DNA from: Desulfurococcales archaeon
Lineage (GTDB): Archaea > Thermoproteota > Thermoprotei_A > Sulfolobales > Fervidicoccaceae
Assembly (NCBI GenBank): GCA_027048265.1
Contig: JALTXS010000010.1
Coordinates: forward strand, 1-6,935
Direction: 5' to 3'
DNA: 6,935 nucleotides
Below are positions 1 through 6,935 of the stretch, piece after piece (the stretch's first letter is position 1; every line of letters begins with the position of its first letter). The notes under the pieces were generated by a model. It saw nothing but the letters and a program-made list of their open reading frames with translations, did no database searches and was not told where the DNA came from. Position numbers and translations under genes: made by a program.

Positions 1-2553
<2,553 letters not shown>

Positions 2554-2555
2554 AA

Positions 2556-2563
2556 TTTTTATA
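2556..2563 (+). promoter_or_regulatory. Probable box A (TATA) promoter of the thioesterase gene
   Basis: TTTTTATA sits just after the aconitase stop. Archaeal transcription usually starts about 25 bases downstream of the box, so the predicted start is near 2585-2590, leaving an untranslated leader of roughly 50 bases. The same T-run could help end the aconitase transcript. A weaker A/T patch (AACTTAAGTTGAA, 2609-2621) lies about 20 bases before ATG 2635 and would instead give a leaderless message. Which one is used cannot be told from sequence. Confidence 0.45.
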
Positions 2564-2634
2564 ACCAAAACCCGCGTCCTCATCGCTGACCCGCTATGCT
2601 CTTGTGTAACTTAAGTTGAATATGACTTGTTTGT

Positions 2635-3096
2635 ATGTGGTTGATGGACTTGAGCATGGCAGAGTTGTTGAGGGAGATTCTTAGGAGCGAGAAGGAGCCT
2701 TTGAAGCTCATTAACGAGTTCTTCCAGAGAGAAAGCCCTATGCACAGGCACCTTGGTTTAAAAATAACACGTCTGGAGGAAGGGGTCGCAGAAGCGGTGT
2801 TCGGATATAGTGAGAGACTGGCCCGCGTGGGTGGGATGATCCATGGGGGCAACATAATGGCGGCCATAGACCAGGTGGGGGGCCTAGCGGCCCTCACGGT
2901 AAATGATAAGACAAACCAAGTGACGCTGGAACTTAAGATAAACTTCACTAAGCCCCTCACGCGGGATAACAGTCCCTACACTGTGAAGGCTAGGGTGAGG
3001 CACAGGGGAAGCCGGACCGTGGTTGTAGAGGTTACTGTTGAGGACAGGGTGGGCACCACCGCCGCAGTTGCTTTGGGCACATGGTTCATATTGTAG
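2635..3096 (+). CDS. PaaI-like hotdog-fold acyl-CoA thioesterase
   Basis: A 153-residue protein, the usual size of a single-domain hotdog thioesterase. Such enzymes hydrolyse acyl-CoA thioesters to free acid plus CoA in the cytoplasm, working as dimers or tetramers. After a helical N-terminal segment (about residues 8-30), a typical lead-in (MHRHLGLKITRLEEGVAEA) precedes the family signature GGMIHGGNIMAAIDQVGG at 66-83. There His70-Gly71-Gly72 and Asp79 match the HGG...D active-site block of PaaI-type enzymes. The later strands (VTLELKINFTKPL, YTVKARVRHRGSRTVVVEV) complete the fold. The substrate cannot be deduced. ATG 2635 is the first possible start because TGA 2623-2625 lies in frame upstream; ATG 2644 or ATG 2656 could also be used, and none has a clear Shine-Dalgarno site. 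The gene is 81 bases after aconitase and 120 bases before the peptidase start chosen here; with its own box A it is probably a separate unit. Confidence 0.88.
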   Translation: MWLMDLSMAELLREILRSEKEPLKLINEFFQRESPMHRHLGLKITRLEEGVAEAVFGYSERLARVGGMIHGGNIMAAIDQVGGLAALTVNDKTNQVTLELKINFTKPLTRDNSPYTVKARVRHRGSRTVVVEVTVEDRVGTTAAVALGTWFIL

Positions 3097-3099
3097 CCG

Positions 3100-3130
3100 T
3101 TTAGGTTTCCTTTATAAGTTTATACATTTT
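3100..3130 (+). terminator. T-rich tract after the thioesterase gene, possible terminator
   Basis: Just after the thioesterase stop there are five short T-runs (3100-3102, 3106-3108, 3111-3113, 3119-3121, 3127-3130). Crenarchaeal termination commonly uses such U-rich tracts without a hairpin. The tract overlaps TATA-like sequences for the next gene, so it may serve both purposes. Confidence 0.35.
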
Positions 3131-3148
3131 AAGTAAAAACATATTTAT
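3111..3148 (+). promoter_or_regulatory. A/T-rich promoter region of the S9 peptidase gene, several box A candidates
   Basis: Three TATA-like elements occur in a row: TTTATAA (3111-3117), TTTATA (3119-3124) and ATATTTAT (3141-3148). The last would place the transcription start close to 3168-3172, which gives a leader of about 45 bases before TTG 3217. It would also coincide with ATG 3169 if the transcript were leaderless. The first two would start RNA near 3140-3150. I cannot tell which is dominant. Confidence 0.5.
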
Positions 3149-3206
3149 CAAACCAGTGGAGCCCATTGATGGATGAATGCTCTGTCCATGTTCCTACCTT
3201 CTGCGG

Positions 3207-3210
3207 GGTG
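3207..3210 (+). promoter_or_regulatory. Shine-Dalgarno site GGTG that decides the peptidase start
   Basis: GGTG (within CGGGGTG) is complementary to the CACC near the 3' end of archaeal 16S rRNA and ends six bases before TTG 3217. The same GGTG motif, at similar spacing, precedes the ATG of the NifX-like gene (5371-5374). It is the main reason for placing the peptidase start at 3217. Confidence 0.5.
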
Positions 3211-3216
3211 CTAACC

Positions 3217-5106
3217 TTGGCATTGGAGATAGAGGATGTTGTACGCATAGTTAGGGTCTCGGAAGTCCAGGTGTCCAGCAGGGGCGACATTGCAAGCATA
3301 CATGTGAGGCCAGACTTGGAAAAGAACAGGAACCTCAGCGAGATAAGAGTATATACTAGGGACGACAAGGTTGTCTTCTTCACCCCGGGACAGGGGGACA
3401 CTATGCCCAGGTGGAGCCCTGAGTCAAGACTCCTTGCCTTCTTGAGTAGGAGGGGGGCCTCCAAGGACGATAAGGGGATAGGGGTTTTCGTTGCAAGCCT
3501 AGCGGGTGGCGAGCCCCGTAAGGTGGCTTGGTTCAAGCACGGCGTTAGCTGGATGGACTGGTATGACATGGACAGGCTAGTGGTATTTGCCCCAGTTGCC
3601 CGAGAGAACGACTATGACGATGACTATGTTGCCACAGATAAGCTGCCGCTCTGGTTCGATGGTGAGGGCCTTATAGCTGGTCTCGACAGTGGTGTTTACC
3701 TGGTTTCATGGGACAGTGGCTTCACTGACCGAATAGCAGTAGAAAAAGATACCATATTCGACGCCACCGTGTGCGGTGATGGTTCCATTTACTATACTGT
3801 GCCCCAGGAATGGAGGGAGCCCTACAAGCATGTTCTCAAGCGGGTAAAGCCAGGGCAGGAGCCCGAGGTTATAGCCAAGGGGTGGGGTATACGGGGATTG
3901 TACTGTATGAGCAACGGCAGGCTCCTCTCGCTTGCTACAAGGCATCCTATTGGAATAGCCAGTCATAGCAGGCTCTATGAGGTGGACCCTTTCACGGGCG
4001 AGTTCAAGCCCCTTGCCCAGGGCTTTGAGCCCAACATTTGGAGTATAGCTGGTGAGGTGGAAGGCGAGCCTGTGATAAATTATGTCTGGAGAGGTTCAAG
4101 CATCCTCGCGAAGGTCGGCGTGGGCGGCGTGGTCAGAATTACGCCTGAGAAGCAGTACGTCATGGTCGCCAGCGCCCGTGGAGACCGGGTTGCTTACTGG
4201 AAAAGCTCCCCCACCGAGCCCCCCGAGCTATACTCTTGGAGAGAAGATGAAGGAGAGAGAAGGCTAACCAACCTAAACCAGTGGGTTAAGGAGAAGGCGA
4301 AGCTTGTGGAGCCCCGCCATTACATCACGGAGTCGCAAGGGGACAGGGTGGACTACTGGGTTATTGACCCCAAGCCAGGGGAGGAGAAGCCAGTCATTCT
4401 ATACGTGCATGGGGGTCCTAAGGGAATGTATGGATTCATGTTCCATCCCGAGATGCAGTTCTACGCAAGCCAGGGCTTCATGATAGTCTATGGCAATCCT
4501 AGGGGAAGCGACGGTTACGAGGAGGAGTTCGCGGATATTAGGGGAAAGTACGGAGACGTTGACTACAGGCAGCTAATGGACCTCCTTGACAATGCGCTGG
4601 AGAACCACGTGGCGGACAAGACCCGGTTGGTGGTCACTGGGATAAGCTACGGGGGGTACATGACTAACCTCATAATCACAAAGACAGATAGGTTCGCGGC
4701 GGCAGTGTCGGAGAACGGTATAGCCGACTGGACGACAGACTACTGGTCGAGCGACATAGGCTACTGGTTCGACCCCGACCAGATCGGTAGGACCCCATTG
4801 GAAAACCTTGAAGAATACGTCAAGAAGAGCCCAGCTTATCACGTGGACGGCGTGAAAACACCGCTCCTACTAATCCATAGCATGGAGGACTACCGGTGCC
4901 CAATAGACCAGGCCCTCTCCATGCACGCGGCCATGCTGTCGCGTGGCAAGGATTCCAAATTAGTTGTCTTCAAAAAGGGTAGCCACGGTTTCAGTGTTAG
5001 AGGTGAGCCCCAGACAAGGGTCAAGAGGCTCAAAATAAAGACCAAGTGGATTAGGATGAAGCTGGGCCTTGATGAGCTGGAGGACAAGTCGAAGAATACT
5101 CGGTGA
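3217..5106 (+). CDS. S9-family serine peptidase (acylaminoacyl-peptidase / prolyl-oligopeptidase type)
   Basis: A 629-residue cytoplasmic peptidase that likely removes blocked or free N-terminal residues or cleaves short peptides. Residues 1 to about 360 form a beta-propeller that screens substrates by size, with WD/TolB-like repeats such as MPRWSPESRLLAFLSRRG. From about 370 comes the alpha/beta-hydrolase domain: HGGP at 398-401 (oxyanion region), nucleophile Ser477 in GISYGGYM, Asp558 in LIHSMEDYRCP and His590 in KKGSHGFS, so the triad is complete. The frame is open back to TTG 3166 / ATG 3169, but those extra residues (MDECSVHVPTFCGVLT) do not resemble the family. Starting at TTG 3217 gives MALEIEDVVRIVRVSEVQVSS, matching the usual S9 opening ('edl..i..v.dpqvSpdG'), with a GGTG ribosome site six bases upstream. 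ATG 3169 remains possible if the mRNA is leaderless. No signal peptide is seen. The exact specificity (acylaminoacyl- versus dipeptidyl-) is not readable from sequence. The C-terminus is a short charged tail. Confidence 0.92.
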   Translation: MALEIEDVVRIVRVSEVQVSSRGDIASIHVRPDLEKNRNLSEIRVYTRDDKVVFFTPGQGDTMPRWSPESRLLAFLSRRGASKDDKGIGVFVASLAGGEPRKVAWFKHGVSWMDWYDMDRLVVFAPVARENDYDDDYVATDKLPLWFDGEGLIAGLDSGVYLVSWDSGFTDRIAVEKDTIFDATVCGDGSIYYTVPQEWREPYKHVLKRVKPGQEPEVIAKGWGIRGLYCMSNGRLLSLATRHPIGIASHSRLYEVDPFTGEFKPLAQGFEPNIWSIAGEVEGEPVINYVWRGSSILAKVGVGGVVRITPEKQYVMVASARGDRVAYWKSSPTEPPELYSWREDEGERRLTNLNQWVKEKAKLVEPRHYITESQGDRVDYWVIDPKPGEEKPVILYVHGGPKGMYGFMFHPEMQFYASQGFMIVYGNPRGSDGYEEEFADIRGKYGDVDYRQLMDLLDNALENHVADKTRLVVTGISYGGYMTNLIITKTDRFAAAVSENGIADWTTDYWSSDIGYWFDPDQIGRTPLENLEEYVKKSPAYHVDGVKTPLLLIHSMEDYRCPIDQALSMHAAMLSRGKDSKLVVFKKGSHGFSVRGEPQTRVKRLKIKTKWIRMKLGLDELEDKSKNTR

Positions 5107-5109
5107 ACC

Positions 5110-5185
5110 TGGCGCCGGGGGGAGGGCTCGAACCTCCGACCACCGGGTTAACAGCCCGGCGCTCTACCCGCTGAGCTACCCCGGC
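5110..5185 (-). tRNA. tRNA-Asn (anticodon GTT), CCA encoded
   Basis: On the minus strand the cloverleaf folds fully: acceptor GCCGGGG/CCCCGGC (7 bp), TA, D-stem GCTC/GAGC with loop AGCGGGTA, anticodon stem CCGGG/CCCGG with loop CTGTTAA, variable loop TGGTC, T-stem GGAGG/CCTCC with loop TTCGAGC, discriminator G, then an encoded CCA (5110-5112). The anticodon GTT reads AAC/AAU (Asn), and G73 is the usual discriminator for this tRNA. There is no intron; the body is 73 bases plus CCA. The very G/C-rich stems fit a hyperthermophile. It is tail-to-tail with the peptidase gene, whose stop ends three bases before the CCA. Confidence 0.98.
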
Positions 5186-5186
5186 T

Positions 5187-5209
5187 CTAGGGGATTCTAA
5201 TCCCCCTAG
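5187..5209. repeat. Near-perfect inverted repeat next to the tRNA 5' end
   Basis: CTAGGGGATT (5187-5196) and AATCCCCCTAG (5199-5209) are inverted copies, differing by one extra C. The repeat starts one base from the tRNA 5' end and covers the predicted tRNA transcription start near 5200. It could form a small hairpin in the DNA or in a longer precursor RNA. Its role is unknown; it may be chance in a sequence rich in G and C runs. Confidence 0.5.
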
Positions 5210-5221
5210 CCCACTGGGCCC

Positions 5222-5228
5222 GATATAT
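5222..5228 (-). promoter_or_regulatory. Probable box A promoter of tRNA-Asn
   Basis: On the minus strand this reads AATATATC, a good box A core. It lies about 40 bases upstream of the tRNA 5' end, which predicts a transcription start near 5200 and a 5' leader of about 15 bases to be removed by RNase P. This spacing is normal for archaeal tRNA genes. Confidence 0.55.
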
Positions 5229-5294
5229 TCTCTGGCATTTGTAGGGGGTATTAATCCTTTCTCCCACATTGTGTAATTAACGGCTTGGTACGGG

Positions 5295-5299
5295 TTTTT
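5295..5299 (+). terminator. T5 run, possible terminator for plus-strand transcripts
   Basis: TTTTT is the first strong T-run on the plus strand downstream of the peptidase stop. If it is the actual terminator, peptidase RNA would continue antisense through the whole tRNA gene. It also sits just upstream of the NifX-like promoter. Evidence is only the T-run. Confidence 0.25.
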
Positions 5300-5304
5300 C
5301 AGCG

Positions 5305-5313
5305 TTTTATATA
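5305..5313 (+). promoter_or_regulatory. Box A promoter of the NifX-like gene
   Basis: TTTTATATA is the clearest TATA element in the window. It predicts a transcription start near 5335 and a leader of about 45 bases that carries a Shine-Dalgarno site. It faces away from the tRNA promoter, so bases 5222-5313 form a divergent promoter region. Confidence 0.65.
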
Positions 5314-5369
5314 CACTAGATAGAAACCCCTGAGAAGATACTACTAGTTGCTTAGATAAAGTGTGTAGA

Positions 5370-5375
5370 AGGTGG
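5370..5375 (+). promoter_or_regulatory. Shine-Dalgarno site AGGTGG of the NifX-like gene
   Basis: AGGTGG contains the GGTG core (5371-5374) complementary to the 16S rRNA 3' end and lies about five bases before ATG 5380. It supports that start and shows this organism uses leadered messages for at least some genes. Confidence 0.65.
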
Positions 5376-5379
5376 TTCT

Positions 5380-5868
5380 ATGAATAAGACCTCTGACAGG
5401 GTGAGGATTGCAATAGCTGTGGAAGGCACTGGGGATGTCCACCCCGGGCACTTCGCACATGCCCCTAAGTTCAGGGTCTATGAATACGATTTCAATGGAG
5501 GCCTCAAGGAGCTTGGCGAGCGGGATAACCCGCTGGGGAGAATGCCTGATGTTGAGGACCCTGAGGAGGCGGCGAAATACTTTGAGAAGCTAGGCATATC
5601 CCTTCACGGGCGCTCAAAGTACGATTACCTGAGGGAGAAAGTCCTCCCTGACGTGGATGTGGTTATATGCTATGACGCTTGCCCCACCAGTGTTAAGGTC
5701 TTTGAAGACAGTGGCGTAAGAGTGCTCTTCACGCCCCCCGCTACTGTGGATGAGGTTCTCGACTACATATCGGGCAACCCGGAGGAGTTCAGGAGGCTAC
5801 TCGAGGAGGAGGCTGGCGACGAGGACTACTACACGGGTCACTATGGCTGTGGCTGCGGCTATCACTAG
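5380..5868 (+). CDS. NifX/NifB-like protein (dinitrogenase iron-molybdenum cofactor family)
   Basis: A 162-residue cytoplasmic protein of the Nitro_FeMo-Co fold (PF02579 type), an RNase H-like domain that in NifX, NafY and NifB binds or carries iron-sulfur/molybdenum cofactor precursors. The start fits the family: VRIAIAVEGTGDVHPGHFAHAPKFRVYEYD (about 8-37), then a segment DVDVVICYDACPTSVKVFEDSGVRVLFTPPATVDEVLDYI (about 91-130), which is the usual 'GP.....L...GI.V....TVEEAI' core, here with a Cys in the Tyr-Asp-Ala-Cys stretch. Between them is a longer than usual insert, and the protein is longer than the common 110-130 residues. The C-terminus, after an acidic stretch (EEEAGDEDYY), ends in HYGCGCGYH, two cysteines flanked by histidines, likely a metal-binding tail. 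No nitrogenase gene is seen here, and such stand-alone members are common in non-fixing archaea with unknown role. ATG 5380 is supported by a Shine-Dalgarno site and a box A. It is convergent with the next gene, 47 bases apart. Confidence 0.86.
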   Translation: MNKTSDRVRIAIAVEGTGDVHPGHFAHAPKFRVYEYDFNGGLKELGERDNPLGRMPDVEDPEEAAKYFEKLGISLHGRSKYDYLREKVLPDVDVVICYDACPTSVKVFEDSGVRVLFTPPATVDEVLDYISGNPEEFRRLLEEEAGDEDYYTGHYGCGCGYH

Positions 5869-5915
5869 GACGGCTCCCTTCATTCCCTAAACATAACTTC
5901 CTTTAGGTGTCGCTT

Positions 5916-6758
5916 TTAACCATCTATCCTTATGGGAAGACCCTCATACCCGGGGTCACAGGCGGGCTGAGCTACCAGGCTTATCCCCATAAGCGCGAGA
6001 AACATTTTCTCAGATGACATCTCCCCCCAGCTGTCAACAAACTCCACGTCAACCACAGTCTTTCCCCTAAGCCTCGCCACTTCTAGGAAGAACAGGTCCG
6101 ACATAACTTCTCGGGGCTCTCTTGGGACGGATGTGCATTCCCCTAGGAGTTCCTGCAACAGCTCCTCCCTCAGAACCCCATCTACCAGTTGTATAAAAAC
6201 CTCGTCCGCCAAGAGACTGGTAGCGACGCCAATATTGACCATTATTGGCCTTTCACCGACGACCCCCCTAACAGAGGATACAAGGCTAATCATAGCACGC
6301 TCAGGGTCAGCTCCAATGGCCCAGGGGGGGTTATCCTGTCCTATCGTAACGTAGGCGTCTATGTTGTCAAGGTATACCCCGTCGAAGCCCTTTTCCATGG
6401 CCTCCCTAGCACGCTCCTCTACCAAACTACTCCAATGGGGGCTCCAGAGCTCAACCAGGTATTCCCCCTCGTACTCGCTCTCCTCGTGGGCAATTCCCTT
6501 CCGTTTTACTTCCTGCCAGTAGCTTCTCCACTCCTCAGCATAGCCTATGTTTATATATGCGAGGACCAGGGCACCCTCTTCGCGGAGGCTCTCCACAAGC
6601 TCTTTGGACGCATCGTCCAGGTCAAGGATTATGACGTCGAATCCCTGGTACTCGGAGGCCCCGTGAACCTGGCCTATACAGTAACAGAACTCGTTTTCAT
6701 AAGCCTGCATACCCTGTAGAAGGAGAAAAACAGTTAGTACTAACAGGGTTAAGCTCAC
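5916..6758 (-). CDS. Secreted TM1410/MJ1477-family (GH114-like) putative glycoside hydrolase
   Basis: A 280-residue protein with a signal peptide: SLTLLVLTVFLLLQ (2-15) followed by GMQAYENE, so it is probably exported or membrane-anchored. The body resembles the TM1410/MJ1477 family of TIM-barrel putative endo-alpha-polygalactosaminidase-like hydrolases. Visible blocks are FDVIILDLDD (40-49), LAYINIGYAEEWRSYW (66-81), VELWSPHW (102-109) and GFDGVYLDNIDAY (124-136), with acidic residues Asp46, Asp48, Glu75/Glu76, Asp131 and Asp134 as candidate catalytic or binding positions. Later conserved stretches are IMVNIG (162-167) and TVVDVEFVDSW (224-234). Cys25 and Cys27 form a CxC just after the signal. 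Its substrate is unknown; the cell-surface or exopolysaccharide role is inference. GTG 6758 is the only reasonable start, since a TAG lies in frame nine bases upstream and the next ATG would remove the signal. No strong promoter or Shine-Dalgarno site is seen. Confidence 0.82.
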   Translation of the reverse strand: MSLTLLVLTVFLLLQGMQAYENEFCYCIGQVHGASEYQGFDVIILDLDDASKELVESLREEGALVLAYINIGYAEEWRSYWQEVKRKGIAHEESEYEGEYLVELWSPHWSSLVEERAREAMEKGFDGVYLDNIDAYVTIGQDNPPWAIGADPERAMISLVSSVRGVVGERPIMVNIGVATSLLADEVFIQLVDGVLREELLQELLGECTSVPREPREVMSDLFFLEVARLRGKTVVDVEFVDSWGEMSSEKMFLALMGISLVAQPACDPGYEGLPIRIDG

Positions 6759-6847
6759 TCTAACCTATCCTCAACAAACCTGCTTGAATACATGTAGGAA
6801 AGTGTCTGGAGTAGTTGCACTCTTACAAACTGCGTCATTGACTGGGG

Positions 6848-6935
6848 CTAGCCTGCGGAGTACAGCTCCTCCACGTCAACTTCCTCGAAGAACACCCGGG
6901 CGATGTCCTTTATGCTCACAATCCCCACGAGAACA
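6848..6935 (-). CDS. CBS-domain protein, C-terminal end only
   Basis: On the minus strand the frame is open from the right edge to TAG at 6850-6848, giving 28 residues: VLVGIVSIKDIARVFFEE then VDVEELYSAG. 'GIVSIKDIARVF' is the typical last strand and helix of a CBS domain ('GIVTxxDLLRxL'). CBS pairs bind adenosyl nucleotides and sense energy state, or regulate attached enzymes or transporters. The rest of the gene, including any partner domain, is outside the window. The stop is 89 bases upstream of the GTG start of the TM1410-like gene, on the same strand, so the two could be cotranscribed. The identification rests on a short stretch. Confidence 0.68.
   Translation of the reverse strand, partial: VLVGIVSIKDIARVFFEEVDVEELYSAG

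Noticed and set aside
2580..2640. Possible C/D box guide RNA (CTGA at 2586-2589, TTGATGG at 2640-2646)
   Set aside because: The boxes are in the wrong order and degenerate, and no paired C'/D' boxes are present at proper spacing.
3129..3569. 146-codon minus-strand frame over the start of the peptidase gene
   Set aside because: It is antisense to conserved peptidase sequence and to its promoter region, with no domain.
5209..5219. GCCCACTGGGC palindrome between tRNA promoter and gene
   Set aside because: It is only 5 bp per arm with a one-base centre in G/C-rich DNA; it is likely chance without a second copy or known regulator.
5051..5269. 72-codon minus-strand frame across the tRNA
   Set aside because: It includes the complete tRNA-Asn, and its central peptide is simply a translation of the tRNA.
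6189..6719. 176-codon open frame on the plus strand
   Set aside because: It is antisense to the TM1410-like gene, which has a signal peptide and family motifs; the plus-strand product resembles no family I know and lacks a ribosome site.

Overview
The window looks like chromosomal DNA from a hyperthermophilic archaeon of the Thermoproteota (Crenarchaeota). The signs are: arginine written mainly as AGG/AGA and isoleucine often as ATA; GTG and TTG starts; short TATA-type (box A) promoters in front of genes; a GGTG-type Shine-Dalgarno site; an archaeal-looking tRNA; and protein families common in this group. The rather high G+C and the presence of an aconitase would fit an aerobic or respiratory genus such as Aeropyrum, but the genus is a guess.

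Layout, left to right. (1) A [4Fe-4S] aconitase of the AcnA/IRP type fills bases 1-2553 and is cut at its 5' end by the window edge. (2) After an 81-base gap with a box A comes a small hotdog-fold (PaaI-like) thioesterase. (3) After a T-rich promoter/terminator gap comes a two-domain S9 serine peptidase (acylaminoacyl-peptidase / prolyl-oligopeptidase family); I place its start at TTG 3217, inside a longer open frame. (4) A tRNA-Asn(GTT) with encoded CCA lies on the minus strand, tail-to-tail with the peptidase and three bases from its stop. (5) A 194-base gap holds divergent promoters for the tRNA (minus) and for (6) a NifX/NifB-like (dinitrogenase iron-molybdenum cofactor family) protein with a Cys/His tail on the plus strand. 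(7) Converging on it is a minus-strand secreted protein of the TM1410/MJ1477 (GH114-like) putative glycoside hydrolase family. (8) At the right edge is the last 28 codons of a minus-strand CBS-domain protein.

The genes appear to be independent housekeeping or accessory units, each with its own promoter. I see no multi-gene pathway: aconitase serves the citric acid cycle, the thioesterase acts on acyl-CoA thioesters, the peptidase trims peptides, the tRNA serves translation, and the NifX-like and TM1410-like proteins have uncertain roles. I found no mobile element, CRISPR array, integrase or clear new system. The points most worth a second look are the NifX-like protein with its CGC-type tail, the secreted TM1410-like protein, the tail-to-tail peptidase/tRNA arrangement, and the start-site corrections.
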